NCBI GenBank assembly: GCA_029260755.1 | Contig: JAJDCQ010000049.1 | Coordinates: forward strand, 1 to 64,000 | From: Planctomycetota bacterium | GTDB lineage: Bacteria > Planctomycetota > J058 > JAJDCQ01 | DNA length: 64,000 nucleotides | Direction of reading: 5' to 3' | In this document: positions 52,375-61,982 of the stretch, in pieces | Numbering within the stretch: position 1 is the first letter of the stretch | Layout of the letters: each line of letters starts with the position of its first letter | Position numbers and translations under genes: made by a program | The notes under the pieces: generated by a model | What the model saw: the letters and a program-made list of their open reading frames with translations, nothing else | Database searches by the model: none | Told to the model about the DNA's origin: nothing

Positions 52375-53688
52375 TTAGTAGAGCTTGCCCTTACGCTTCG
52401 TCGGCTTCGTCGGCTTCGCGGCCGGCGCCGGCGTGGCCGACGGCGCGGGCGCCGCGCCCGCCGTCACCTTCCCGTCGAGGCAGAGGAGCGCGCCGTTCGG
52501 GTCGCGCAGGTAGAGGCGCCCGTTCGAGAAGACGGGCGCGCTCCAGCAGCCGCGCCCGCCGAGCGCGCTCTGGCGGACGCGCGGGGCGAAGCCCTCGACG
52601 CTCGCCGGCGCGATCACCAGCTCGCCTCGGTCGCTCAGGACGACCAGGTCGCTGCCGACCTGGATCAGCGAGCCCTTGCCGAGCCCGCGCTGCATCCAGA
52701 GCTGCTCGCCGGTCCTGCCGTCGACCGCCTTCAGCATCCCGCCGTCGAAGCCGATGATCGCGTCGCCCGAGAGGACGCTCGTCGCCATCTCGTTCCGCAT
52801 GGAGCGGCTCTTCCAGACCTCGGTGAGCGACTTGCCGTCGAACGCGACCATCGCGCCGCCGAGCGAGTTGCCGCACGAGACGAAGATGCTCTTCCCGTCG
52901 CCGCTCACGAGCGGCGTGGCCGCGTGGTTGTTCGGGAAGCGCTCCTGGTGGGCGAACTGCGCCGCGACCGTGCCGTCGGTGGCGTCGACGACGACGAGCC
53001 CCGGCGCGGGGTAGCTCGCGACGAACTTGCGGCCGCCGTGCTCGAAGATCGCGGGCGAGGAGAAGCGGGCGCCGAAGTTCTTCGTCTGCCAGATGATGTC
53101 GCCCGTCTCGAGCGAGAGGCTGACGATCTTGCCGACATCGACGTAGATCCGGCCGCCGACGACCACGGGCGATCCCGAGAAGCCGAAGTTCGGCGGTCGC
53201 ACGCCGAGGGTCTTGGTCAGCTCCTGCTTCCAGAGCACCTCACCCGACGCCTGATCGAGGCAGTGGAGCTGGCCGTCGCGGCTGAGGGTCACGACGCGCC
53301 CCTCGACGACGCTCGGCGTCGCGGCCGTGCCGCCGACGTTCTGCATCGCGAAGTTCTGCGCCTTGTAGGCGTAGCTCCAGCGCTCCTTGCCCGTCGCGGC
53401 GTCGAGGCAGCGAACGATGTCCTGGCCGCTCCGGTAGCCCATGACGAAGACGCCGTCGCCGGCGACCGACGGCGCGGCGTAGCCTATCCCGATGTCGCTC
53501 TTCCAGAGGGTCGCGAGCTGACCGGCCTTCGCCCCTCCGATCGCCTCGTCGGCGTGGGCGCCGCTGCGCTGCGGGCCCCGCCACTGATTCCAGTCCTCCG
53601 CGCGCGCGGTCGTCACGCCGACGCCGCCGAGGAGGACCATCGCACTCCAACCCAGGACCGAGACGACGGCTCGCCGCATGGCTCTCAT
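52375..53688 (-). CDS. Exported PQQ-like beta-propeller protein
   Basis: 437 residues. Signal peptide [21 protein letters not shown], then [19 protein letters not shown], the characteristic opening of PQQ-propeller proteins of planctomycetes. Blade motifs recur: [51 protein letters not shown]. These eight-bladed propellers either bind PQQ as dehydrogenases or serve as scaffolds; no catalytic Asp/Cys set is evident, so scaffold or binding is more likely. The C-terminus is Pro/Lys-rich. ATG 53688 or 53679 are both possible; 53688 is given. The tail reads [12 protein letters not shown]. Confidence 0.88.
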   Translation of the reverse strand: MRAMRRAVVSVLGWSAMVLLGGVGVTTARAEDWNQWRGPQRSGAHADEAIGGAKAGQLATLWKSDIGIGYAAPSVAGDGVFVMGYRSGQDIVRCLDAATGKERWSYAYKAQNFAMQNVGGTAATPSVVEGRVVTLSRDGQLHCLDQASGEVLWKQELTKTLGVRPPNFGFSGSPVVVGGRIYVDVGKIVSLSLETGDIIWQTKNFGARFSSPAIFEHGGRKFVASYPAPGLVVVDATDGTVAAQFAHQERFPNNHAATPLVSGDGKSIFVSCGNSLGGAMVAFDGKSLTEVWKSRSMRNEMATSVLSGDAIIGFDGGMLKAVDGRTGEQLWMQRGLGKGSLIQVGSDLVVLSDRGELVIAPASVEGFAPRVRQSALGGRGCWSAPVFSNGRLYLRDPNGALLCLDGKVTAGAAPAPSATPAPAAKPTKPTKRKGKLY

Positions 53689-53778
53689 CCGTTCTTGTTT
53701 CGTTGCCCATCGAGAGGGCCCGCCCGGTCGAGCTCGGCCCTGTACTCTGTACATCTACGGGAGGAGCCCCCCGACCAT

Positions 53779-53804
53779 TTGAGGACGGCGATCGCGATCC
53801 TCAA
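53779..53804. promoter_or_regulatory. Inverted repeat before the PQQ propeller gene
   Basis: TTGAGGA (53779-53785) and TCCTCAA (53798-53804) flank a 12-base centre that contains the palindrome GCGATCGC. It lies about 90 bases before the propeller gene and 100 bases after the small gene ending at 53905, both on the minus strand. It could be an operator or a terminator without T-run. Confidence 0.35.
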
Positions 53805-53904
53805 GCCACTCCACCGAAACTGCTTACGATCCAGCTCGATGCATTGCCGCCGCGCCGGCGGCGATGATGGACGGCGCTCGAGGCGACGACCCGGTGGCGC
53901 TCGA

Positions 53905-54222
53905 TCACTTCGCCCAGATGCAGATCCGGCTCATCGGCACCTTCACCTTGTAGTCGCCGTCGGGGGCGATGAAGGTGACGAGCCCTTCCTCGTAGCCGTA
54001 GCCCGGGCTGATCCGCACCTTCTCCGCGCCCTTGGCGCGCGGCGCCCCGTCGTACGACAGGATGGCGAAGCCATCGCTCAGGCCGAGGTAGAGATCCTCC
54101 TCGCTCGTTCGCGTCTTGAGGAACGCCTTCACCTCACGGACCGTCGGATCCTCGATGAGGCCCGCGAGCTCCCCGACGGTGATGCCCGAGACGGGCGCGT
54201 CGTCCTTGATCTGGTCGCGCAT
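53905..54222 (-). CDS. Hypothetical small protein
   Basis: 105 residues, not recognised. It reads [24 protein letters not shown] helices first, then beta strands ([37 protein letters not shown]), ending in RICIWAK. The start is secure: ATG 54222 with AAAGGAGATGTC immediately upstream, one of the best ribosome sites in the window, which suggests high expression. No signal peptide, membrane helix or metal motif. The kinase at 54352 is divergent from it, sharing an upstream region of 130 bases. Confidence 0.75.
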   Translation of the reverse strand: MRDQIKDDAPVSGITVGELAGLIEDPTVREVKAFLKTRTSEEDLYLGLSDGFAILSYDGAPRAKGAEKVRISPGYGYEEGLVTFIAPDGDYKVKVPMSRICIWAK

Positions 54223-54351
54223 GACATCTCCTTTCGATGTGCCGATCGAGACGGCGAGTCTAGTGGATTCCGGGCCGTCGAGCCACGGTCGCCGGGTGGC
54301 GACGCGCGCCGTCCTCCGGTCATCATCGTCGGGAAGGAGTCGACCCACCCC

Positions 54352-57279
54352 GTGGACCATCGTGGCGCGCCATCGTTCGGCGGAGCGGATCCCCCGCAGT
54401 GGCGTGATCCACGCGGCGCAGAAGACGGCGGGCCGCCCGCGCCCGGCGCCGGGCCGGCCCGGATCGGGCGCTACGAGGTCGTTCGCGTGCTCGGCGAAGG
54501 CGCCATGGGCGTCGTCTACCTCGCCCGTGATCCGGCGGCCGAGCGCCCCGTCGCGATCAAGACGCTCCGGCGCGGGCTCGCCGGCGACGACGTCGTTCGC
54601 TTCCGTCGCGAGGCCGAGGTGCTCGGCCGGATGCGTCACCCGGGGATCGTCGGCGTCAGCGATGCGGGGGTGGAGCGCGGGCGGCCCTACCTCGTGATGC
54701 GCTACGTCGCCGGCTGCTCGCTCGCGGAGCTCGGTCGCCGCGAGGGGCGCCTGTCGGTGCGGCGCGCCCTCGGGATCGCCCGCGACGTAGCCCGGGCGCT
54801 GGAGCACGCCCACGCGCACGGCGTCGTCCATCGCGACCTCAAGCCGGCGAACATCCTGATCGACGAGAAGGGCCGCGCCGTCGTGACCGACTTCGGCCTC
54901 GCCCGCGACCTCGAGAAGCCGGTCGACCTCACCGTGACCGGCTTCGTCGTCGGCACGCCCCACTACATGGCGCCCGAGCAGGCGACCCGCGGCGTCGCCG
55001 ACGCGCGGAGCGATGTCTACGCCCTCGGCGTGATCCTCTTCGAGCTGCTGACCGGCGCGAACCCGGCCGCCGACGGCGCCACCCTCGGCTCGGTCATGCG
55101 GCGCGCCGCCGTCGGCATCGAGGCGGCGCCGAGCGCGCTCGTGCCCGGCCTCGACCCGAAGATCGACTTCCTCTGCGCCGGCGCCACCGCGCGCGACCCG
55201 GCCGATCGGGTGGCGACCGCGAAGGCGTTCGCCGACGACCTCGAACATCTCCTGGCGAGCGGCGTCGACGAGCCTGCGCCGGGCGCCGCGACGCGGCCGC
55301 CGCGCCGCGCCGCGCTCATCGTCGCGACCGTCCTCATCGTCGCGGTCGGCGCGGCCGTGACCATCGTCGCCGAGGGGCTCCGCGCCCGCGCCGCCGCCGC
55401 CGCGCGAACCGAGTCGGCGCGCCTCCTCGGGCGGGCGGGCGACGCGCTGGCGCGTCCGGGCGGCGCCGCCGCCGCCCTCGAGGCGGCCGACGAGGCGATC
55501 GACCTCGATCCCGAGCGGGCCGACGCCCACGTCCTCCGGGCGCGCGCTCTCGCCCGCCTCGGCTGGCGCGACGACGCGCTCGAGGCGTGGGACCGGGCGT
55601 TCTCGATCGAGCCGACTCTCGTCGCCGACCACGTTCACGGCGACCTCGACCGACGCCACCCCGCGGTGACGAGCGCCGTCGCGCGCTGGCTCGGCGCGGC
55701 GCGCGCGGCGACCGACGACCCCGCGGTCGCCGCCCTCGTCGAGGCGCTCGCCCTGCCCGTGCCGGTGGACGGCCCGGTGCCCGAGGCGCTGGAGACCCTG
55801 CCCTCGCGCGCCCCCGAGGACGCGCGCGCCCTCGTCGCGCGGTCGCGGGCGCGCTGGCGCACCGGGCGCTTCGACGACGCGCTCGCCGACGCCGACGCGC
55901 TCGCGCGTCGCTGGCCCGGCGAGGCGAGTCACCACGCGCGGCGCGGGGGGTGGCTCATGGAGCGGCGACGCTACGACGAGGCCGGGGAGGCGCTCGGGCG
56001 GGCGAGGTCGCTCGATCCAGGTTGCGTCGAGGCGGTCGCCGGCCTGGGCTGGCTCGCGTTCCGGCGCCTCGAGATCGAGCGAGCGCGGGAGCTCCTCGAG
56101 GAGGCGCGCGCCCTCGCCCCCGACTCGCTCCCCGCCCTCGTCGGCCTCGTTCGCGTTCACCGGATCCTGGCCGACGGCTCGGCCGAGGTCGTCGACGATG
56201 ACGATCGGGCTCGGTCCCGAGAGCTGTGTCAGCGCCTCGGAGAGCGAGCCGTCGAGCTCGAGCCCGAGTCCGCCCTCGCGCTCGCGGCGCGAGGCTTCGG
56301 CCGCGCGCTCGAGTCCGTCGAGGCGGCTCGCGTCGATGCGCGGGCCGCCCTCGCGATGGATCCGCGCGAGCCGCTCGCGTACGGCGTCCTGACCTCCGCC
56401 TTCTCGCGGACGGGCGAGCCGGGCGTGGAGGCCGTCGGCGAGCGCTGGCTGGCCGTCGCGCCCGACCCGGTCGAGCCGCTCCTCTCGACCGCGTGGTCGC
56501 TCTTCGGGACGGGACGGAGCGACCCCTGGGTCGCCCGCGCCCGCGAGCGCGCGCCGGACGACGCCGAGGTCGCCATGGCCGAGGTGTTCGCGGCGTTCCG
56601 GCCCGATCCGGTCGACGGGCGGTTCTCTCTTCTGACCGACGACGCGCGGGTCGCCCGCCGGCACGTCGCCCTCCTCGAGGCGGCCGCGAGGGACCACCCG
56701 GAGTACGTCGAGGCGTTCTTCCACTGGTCCGAGGGCCTCACGGTCGACGACGCCCTCTTCCGGTCGCGAGACCTGGCCGACGCCGCCGTCCGGCGGATCC
56801 ACCGGATCGTCGAGGCGCAGGTCGATCCCGGGTGCGGTCGTTGCTTCTCGCTCTGCGTCGCGAACCGACGCGCCGAGGCATACCCGATCTACCTCGAGCT
56901 GGTCGCGATCGAGCCGACCAGCCCGCGCCCGAACTACGAGATCGCGACCAACGTCTACCTGAGCGTGCAGGACCCCGAGCGCGAGCTCGGGATCTCGCGC
57001 GAGGAGGCGCTGGCGCGGGCGCTCCGCCACGCGCAGATCGCCGTCGAGGCGTGCGACACCGCCGAGCTGCCCGCCTACCGGGCGATCTCGCTCGGCGCGC
57101 GCGGGCAGGCCGAGCTCTTGAACGGCCTCCTCGACGAGTGCGCGAAGAGCGTCCGCGAGGGGATGGCGGCGCTCGATGAACCGCTCTCGGGCCACCCCCT
57201 CCACGAGCTGGTGAACGACCAGGCGCGGCGTACCCTGACGGCGCTCGACGCCGAGCTCGCGCGACGACGGCAGCGATGA
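54352..57279 (+). CDS. Ser/Thr protein kinase with TPR-like region
   Basis: 975 residues from GTG 54352 (GGGAAGGAG about 12 bases upstream). About 38 leader residues, then the kinase: [16 protein letters not shown]70 in [38 protein letters not shown] membrane helix ([20 protein letters not shown], about 319-338) is followed by TPR-type helices ([60 protein letters not shown]) and a long helical region with [15 protein letters not shown]. The latter lacks a named domain. The next gene begins 22 bases after the stop, so the kinase probably heads a transcript with the SWIM and DUF6493-like genes. Confidence 0.92.
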   Translation: MDHRGAPSFGGADPPQWRDPRGAEDGGPPAPGAGPARIGRYEVVRVLGEGAMGVVYLARDPAAERPVAIKTLRRGLAGDDVVRFRREAEVLGRMRHPGIVGVSDAGVERGRPYLVMRYVAGCSLAELGRREGRLSVRRALGIARDVARALEHAHAHGVVHRDLKPANILIDEKGRAVVTDFGLARDLEKPVDLTVTGFVVGTPHYMAPEQATRGVADARSDVYALGVILFELLTGANPAADGATLGSVMRRAAVGIEAAPSALVPGLDPKIDFLCAGATARDPADRVATAKAFADDLEHLLASGVDEPAPGAATRPPRRAALIVATVLIVAVGAAVTIVAEGLRARAAAAARTESARLLGRAGDALARPGGAAAALEAADEAIDLDPERADAHVLRARALARLGWRDDALEAWDRAFSIEPTLVADHVHGDLDRRHPAVTSAVARWLGAARAATDDPAVAALVEALALPVPVDGPVPEALETLPSRAPEDARALVARSRARWRTGRFDDALADADALARRWPGEASHHARRGGWLMERRRYDEAGEALGRARSLDPGCVEAVAGLGWLAFRRLEIERARELLEEARALAPDSLPALVGLVRVHRILADGSAEVVDDDDRARSRELCQRLGERAVELEPESALALAARGFGRALESVEAARVDARAALAMDPREPLAYGVLTSAFSRTGEPGVEAVGERWLAVAPDPVEPLLSTAWSLFGTGRSDPWVARARERAPDDAEVAMAEVFAAFRPDPVDGRFSLLTDDARVARRHVALLEAAARDHPEYVEAFFHWSEGLTVDDALFRSRDLADAAVRRIHRIVEAQVDPGCGRCFSLCVANRRAEAYPIYLELVAIEPTSPRPNYEIATNVYLSVQDPERELGISREEALARALRHAQIAVEACDTAELPAYRAISLGARGQAELLNGLLDECAKSVREGMAALDEPLSGHPLHELVNDQARRTLTALDAELARRRQR

Positions 57280-57301
57280 GCGGCGAGCGGGAGGCCATCG
57301 C

Positions 57302-58708
57302 GTGAGTGGACTGGCGGTCGAGCACCTCTACCGCTACGACGGGCCCTCGGCGCTCGTCGATCGGGACGGCGGCTCGCTCCTGCGGCTCGCGACCTCGGGT
57401 GGCTCCGAGGAGCATCCGCGCTTCTTCGCCGGCCGGCTCCGGCAGCCGCGGCGGACGGCGGAGCTACTCCGGGCTCTCCTCCGGGTCGTGCAGTCGCGCT
57501 GGCACATCCCGCCGGCGATGCTCGCGCGGATCATCGCGCAGGCCGACCCGGTCGTCACCTGCGACGACGCCTCGATCCGGTTCGAGGGGGTGAGCGGGTG
57601 CGCGGGGGCGTACGCGCGCGTCGACCTCCTCGACGGAGCGCTCGACGGCGAGACCTTCTCGCGGGGGACGACGAACGTCGACTTCGGGCCGGCGATGGCG
57701 GCGGCGCTCGCGAAGGTCCGCGACCGGGACGAGGTCGACCTCGCCGTCGGCGCCGACGCGGTCGAGCTCGCCCGCGGAGGCGAGACGGTCGTGGAGCGGA
57801 AGGTTCCGTTGCCGGTGCGGTGGCTCAAGAGCTTCTGCGAGGTCGCCGCGATCGCGCGGCGCCTCGAGCCGGTCCACGACGTCGCCGGGATCGAGGCGCG
57901 ACGCTGGATCCGCGCGTTGCCGAAGACGCCGGCGAAGCGGCCCGCCTGGGTCGTCGCGGCCGGTCGCGGGCTGCGCCTCGCCCATCGCGAGCCGCGCGGC
58001 GGCGGGGTGCGGGTGGCGGGGCTCTCGCGCCTGCGGGTGCTCGAGCCGATCGTTCACCACGCCAGGCGCGTCCGGCTCTACGGCGATCCGGCGACGGGCG
58101 CGTGCGCGGTCGTGCTCGATCTGCAGGACGCGCGCTTCGAGCTCGTCCTCTCGCCCGAGGTCTGGCGCGGCCTCTCGGGCGAGGGGCAGGCGCTCGAGGC
58201 GCTCGCGCGCCGGGAGGCGATCGCCGGGCTGCTCCCGAAGGTCCACGCCGCCCTTCGCTGGGAGGGGATGATCGACCCCGCCGAGCTCGGCCGTCGGGCC
58301 GGCGGCGTCGACGCCGGGGATGCGGGCGACGCCCTCGCCGCCCTCGCCGCGCGCGGCCTCGTCGGGTGGGACCTCACCGGCGGCGGGTGGTTCCATCGCG
58401 AGCTGCCGTTCGACCTCTCGCTCGTCGAGAAGCTCCAGCCGCGCCTGAAGGCGGCGCGGAAGCTGGTCACCGACGGGAAGGTCACCCTCGGTGAGTCGGG
58501 CGGCGCGGGAGGCGACGACGCGCCGGTGACCGCGACGGTCGCAGGCAGCGGCGTCGAGCACCGCGTCCGCCTCGGCGCCGACGGCGCGCGATGCACGTGT
58601 CCGTGGTTCGCGAAGCACCGCGGCGATCGCGGCCCGTGCAAGCACGTCCTCGCGACGCAGCTCCTCGCCGGAGGCGATGGCGACGGAGAAGAGGAGACCG
58701 GCGCGTGA
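57302..58708 (+). CDS. SWIM zinc-finger protein
   Basis: 468 residues from GTG 57302. The C-terminal SWIM finger is CTCPWFAKHRGDRGPCKHVLA: C-x-C, then C-x-H, around residues 430-452. SWIM domains bind DNA or proteins. The N-terminal 420 residues have no family I can name, but contain LVRWLKSFCEVAAIARRLEP-type helices and a RWHIPPAMLARIIAQ segment. In actinobacteria a SWIM protein of this size is found with a large DUF6493-like protein, an AAA ATPase and a VWA protein; here the ATPase and VWA genes are absent. Its stop overlaps the next start (GTGA 58705-58708). Confidence 0.85.
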   Translation: MSGLAVEHLYRYDGPSALVDRDGGSLLRLATSGGSEEHPRFFAGRLRQPRRTAELLRALLRVVQSRWHIPPAMLARIIAQADPVVTCDDASIRFEGVSGCAGAYARVDLLDGALDGETFSRGTTNVDFGPAMAAALAKVRDRDEVDLAVGADAVELARGGETVVERKVPLPVRWLKSFCEVAAIARRLEPVHDVAGIEARRWIRALPKTPAKRPAWVVAAGRGLRLAHREPRGGGVRVAGLSRLRVLEPIVHHARRVRLYGDPATGACAVVLDLQDARFELVLSPEVWRGLSGEGQALEALARREAIAGLLPKVHAALRWEGMIDPAELGRRAGGVDAGDAGDALAALAARGLVGWDLTGGGWFHRELPFDLSLVEKLQPRLKAARKLVTDGKVTLGESGGAGGDDAPVTATVAGSGVEHRVRLGADGARCTCPWFAKHRGDRGPCKHVLATQLLAGGDGDGEEETGA

Positions 58709-61700
58709 GCGAGGCTTCCTCCAAGCGCCTCACCGAGCTGGTCGAGGCGGCCGACGTCGACGGCATCGTCGCGCACGTCACCGGGCTCTCCGAGCCGGAG
58801 CGACGCGCGCTCGCGCCGGCGGCGATCGCCGCCTGGAAGAAGCACAGGCGTCACGACTGGATCGAGGTGAAGAAGGGCACGTTCAAGCGCGACGAGCGCG
58901 AGCTCGCCGCGCCGATCGCGCTCCCGGCCGTGTGCACGTTGGCCGAGCTCCGTCGCCTGGGCCTCGATGCCTTGCCAGGTCCGGACACGACCGCGAAGCT
59001 CATCGCCGACCGCCGCCCGCCGTGGGTCGCCGAGCTCGTCGAGGAGCTTCTCGAGGGCGGCGGGCGGCGCTGGGGTGCGTGGGCGATCGTCTGGGAGCTC
59101 CTCTCCGGAGGTCTCATCGACGAGCCGCCGATTCAGCACGACGGCTGGGTCGCGGGGCTGGTCTACGGCTTCGGACGGTCGGTCTGTGGGCCGCGGCTCG
59201 CCAGGGACCGGGGGGCGCTCGCCGACGAGCTGGCCGAGCACCTCGAGCTGCTCGAGCCGACGATCTGGCGCCTCTTCGAGGTCGAGGGGGGTGGCGAGGA
59301 GAGCCTCGCCGCCCACGACAAGTACTCGGCCAAGGACTGGACGTGGATCGAGGGGCTCGCGACCCTCGCCGAGCGCGGACGGCTCGACCGGTCGCGCCTG
59401 ATCGACGCCAGCCTCGACGCGCTCGAGCGCGACTTCGCCGCGTTCCGGGCCGGGTGGTTCGGCCGGTTCCACGAGCGGCTCGCGCCGACCCTGGACGAGC
59501 GGGCCGAGCGCGCGCCGCGCTACATCGATCTCCTCGCGAGCGGCGTCAAGACGACCGTGTCGTTCGCGCTGAAGGCGCTCGAAGCGCTCGCCAAGGGCAA
59601 GCGCCTCGATGGCGCCGCGTTCGTCGCGGGCGTCTTCCCGGCGCTCCGCGCCGAGGCGAAGGGGACGGTCAAGAAGGCGTTGGCGATGCTGGCGCGCGTC
59701 GCGAAGACCGAGAAGACGCTAAAGCTCGAGGTCGCCCGCGCCGCCGCCCCGGGCCTGTCGCACGAGGCGGTGGACGTGCAGGAAAATGCGCTCGAGCTCC
59801 TGGAGAAGCTCGGCGACCCGGCCGATCCCGAGACGGCGGAGGTCGTCGACGAGATGGCCGAGCACGTGGCGGCGTCGCTCCGGAAGCGGCTCGCGGCGTG
59901 GCGCGGGTCCGGCGCCGGCGGCGATCACGGCGCGGGCGGCGGCGCCCCCGCCGAGCCGGCCGATCCGGCCGGCGCGGTCGACGCCGGCCATCTTCGAGCC
60001 CGGACGGCGTCGCTCCCCGAGGACCTCGTCGCCGCGGCGGGGATCCCGGCGCTGCTCGATCGCCTCGACGCCGGCGAGCTGGGCATCGAGCGCGCGCCGT
60101 TCGCGGGACACGCCGTGCCGCGCCTCGACCCGGACGCGACGCTCGCGCCCATCACCGAGGTCGACGAGCTCATCGACGTCGCCGCGGCGGCGCTCGAGAC
60201 GCCCGAGGAGTCGGCCGACGATGCCGAGCGGGTCCTCGACGCGCTGAGCCGCCTCGCGCGGGAGCGCCCCGACGACCTCGGCAAGCGCGCCGGGCCCCTC
60301 CGCAAGCGGGCGCAGCAGCTCCTCGACCGCCACCAGTTCGGCGAGCCGTTCCGGGGTCACACCCTCACCGCCGATGTCGCGGGCGTCGTGATCGCGTGGG
60401 TCGACCGGGCGTGGCCTCGGGTGGCGAAGAAGGAGCCGTCGAAGCAGACGGCGGCGAGGACGCTGATGGAGCTCCTCGGTCAGCGCTCGCGCGCGGTCGC
60501 GGCGCGCCTCATCGCCGGCGAGGCGGCGCCGCTCCTCTCGGCGCCGACCCATCGAGGCGGCTTCATCGCCGCGCCCTCGCTCGTCGAGCGCGTCGCCGCC
60601 CTCGACGCCGCGAAGCGGGAGGCGGACCCGACCGACGCGGCCCTCGCCCTCCTCCGCCTCGCGCCCGATCGTCGCGAGGCGGCCCTCGCGAGCGCGGCGA
60701 AGCTCGCCGGCGAGCTCGGGCGAGCGGTCCGATACGCCCTCGGCGGACGCCGCGGGAAGATCGGGCCCCTGGCGGCGCTCTGGTGCTCCGCCGCGCGGGC
60801 GCGCGTTCCCGGCGGCGACGACCCGACCGTCTCCGCGACCCACGACGGCCTCGGACCCGACGGCGCGCGCGCCGCGCGCTACACGCCGGCGATCCGCGCC
60901 CGCAAGAGCGGTCGCTACACGTTCCGCTGGCTCGAGCTCGCGCGCGAGCCGAGCCCGCCCGCGAAGTCCGATCCGTTCGCGGCCGCGCCGATGCTCCACC
61001 GCGCCGGGTTCGAGGACGAGCGCGACGCGCCGGGCGGCTGGTCGATCGCGTCGTATCGCTGGGCGTCGCTCGCCTGGCCGCTCGGCCGCGAGGCGTGGGC
61101 GGCCCTCGGCGCGGTCGCGCTCGCCCACAACCTCGACTGGGGCGGCGCGGAGTGGGAGAACCGGGTCTACCTGGAGCACCTCGTCGCCCCCGACGCCGAC
61201 CTCGGCCCCATGGCGGCCCTCCTGCTCGCCCTCGGCCTCGCCGCGAAGGAGCCCGGCGAGTCGGGGCTGGCGACCGACATCGCGATCGCGGCGATCGAGG
61301 ACGGGCGCGCTGATGGCGAGACGCTCGGCGCGGCGATGGCGTTCCTCGTGCCGACCGGGATCGTCCTGTTCGCCCGGTGGGCCAAGACGCTCGCCGAGGT
61401 CGCCCGCGTCTCGCCGCTCCACGCCTGGGTCATTCAGGACGCGATCGAGCGGGCGCTCCCCGACGACGCGAAGGAGAGCCCGCGCGATCGGGCCGCGCTC
61501 GTCGAGCTCCTCCGCGAGCTCGCGATCGACGCCGAACGCGCGATCACCCGGCCGGGGGCGCGGGCGTTCCTCGAGAGCCTCCGCGGCTCGAGCAAGGCGG
61601 CCAGGGCGGCGAGGGCGACCCTCGCCGCCGAGGGCGACGGCGCCGAGCGCGGTCGCGCGGCCATGCTCGCGGCGCTGCAAGGCCGGGTCGAGCGGGCGGA

Positions 61701-61734
61701 GCGCTGGGCGCGCTGGCGCGGCGACGCCGGATGA
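58705..61734 (+). CDS. Large protein, DUF6493-like
   Basis: 1009 residues from GTG 58705, overlapping the SWIM gene by four bases. The N-terminus (LTELVEAADVDGIVAHVTGL, AAIAAWKKHRRHDWIEVKKG) begins with helical content; the middle and C-terminal parts are helical repeats. RWLELAREPSPPAKSDPF and PLGREAWAALGAVALAHNLD are recognisable segments of the family that accompanies SWIM proteins, which I know as DUF6493; the assignment is from memory. No catalytic motif is visible. The coupled translation points to a complex with the SWIM protein. The stop lies within a tandem repeat (61729-61750). Confidence 0.75.
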   Translation: MSEASSKRLTELVEAADVDGIVAHVTGLSEPERRALAPAAIAAWKKHRRHDWIEVKKGTFKRDERELAAPIALPAVCTLAELRRLGLDALPGPDTTAKLIADRRPPWVAELVEELLEGGGRRWGAWAIVWELLSGGLIDEPPIQHDGWVAGLVYGFGRSVCGPRLARDRGALADELAEHLELLEPTIWRLFEVEGGGEESLAAHDKYSAKDWTWIEGLATLAERGRLDRSRLIDASLDALERDFAAFRAGWFGRFHERLAPTLDERAERAPRYIDLLASGVKTTVSFALKALEALAKGKRLDGAAFVAGVFPALRAEAKGTVKKALAMLARVAKTEKTLKLEVARAAAPGLSHEAVDVQENALELLEKLGDPADPETAEVVDEMAEHVAASLRKRLAAWRGSGAGGDHGAGGGAPAEPADPAGAVDAGHLRARTASLPEDLVAAAGIPALLDRLDAGELGIERAPFAGHAVPRLDPDATLAPITEVDELIDVAAAALETPEESADDAERVLDALSRLARERPDDLGKRAGPLRKRAQQLLDRHQFGEPFRGHTLTADVAGVVIAWVDRAWPRVAKKEPSKQTAARTLMELLGQRSRAVAARLIAGEAAPLLSAPTHRGGFIAAPSLVERVAALDAAKREADPTDAALALLRLAPDRREAALASAAKLAGELGRAVRYALGGRRGKIGPLAALWCSAARARVPGGDDPTVSATHDGLGPDGARAARYTPAIRARKSGRYTFRWLELAREPSPPAKSDPFAAAPMLHRAGFEDERDAPGGWSIASYRWASLAWPLGREAWAALGAVALAHNLDWGGAEWENRVYLEHLVAPDADLGPMAALLLALGLAAKEPGESGLATDIAIAAIEDGRADGETLGAAMAFLVPTGIVLFARWAKTLAEVARVSPLHAWVIQDAIERALPDDAKESPRDRAALVELLRELAIDAERAITRPGARAFLESLRGSSKAARAARATLAAEGDGAERGRAAMLAALQGRVERAERWARWRGDAG

Positions 61735-61770
61735 CTATCGGATGACTATCGGACGCCCCGGGACGCCCCG
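61729..61770. repeat. Tandem 11-mer and 10-mer repeats spanning a stop codon
   Basis: GGATGACTATC occurs twice in tandem (61729-61739, 61740-61750), followed by GGACGCCCCG twice (61751-61760, 61761-61770). The stop of the large gene (61732-61734) lies in the first unit. Further GGTGCCTCG-like units occur near 61870-61915. The gap to 61983 holds no gene. Confidence 0.75.
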
Positions 61771-61982
61771 CCGCCGTGCCTGATCCCGGCTCGGCAAGGG
61801 CTTGCGTCGACGGCGGTCGATAGGCCTGGACCTGTCCTCGGCCGGGGGGTATCCTGCCGCGCCTCAGCCGGGGCCGGTTGCCTCGGCCGGTGCCTCGAGG
61901 GGTGCCTCGACCGCGCGCTCGCGCATCGCATCTCGCATTGCTGGCATCGATAGACATCTCATCTCGCAGAGAAGGGACTCCC

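Noticed and set aside
57302..61734. Complete SWIM-AAA-VWA system
   Set aside because: MoxR-type ATPase and VWA genes are not adjacent; only the SWIM and the large protein are present.
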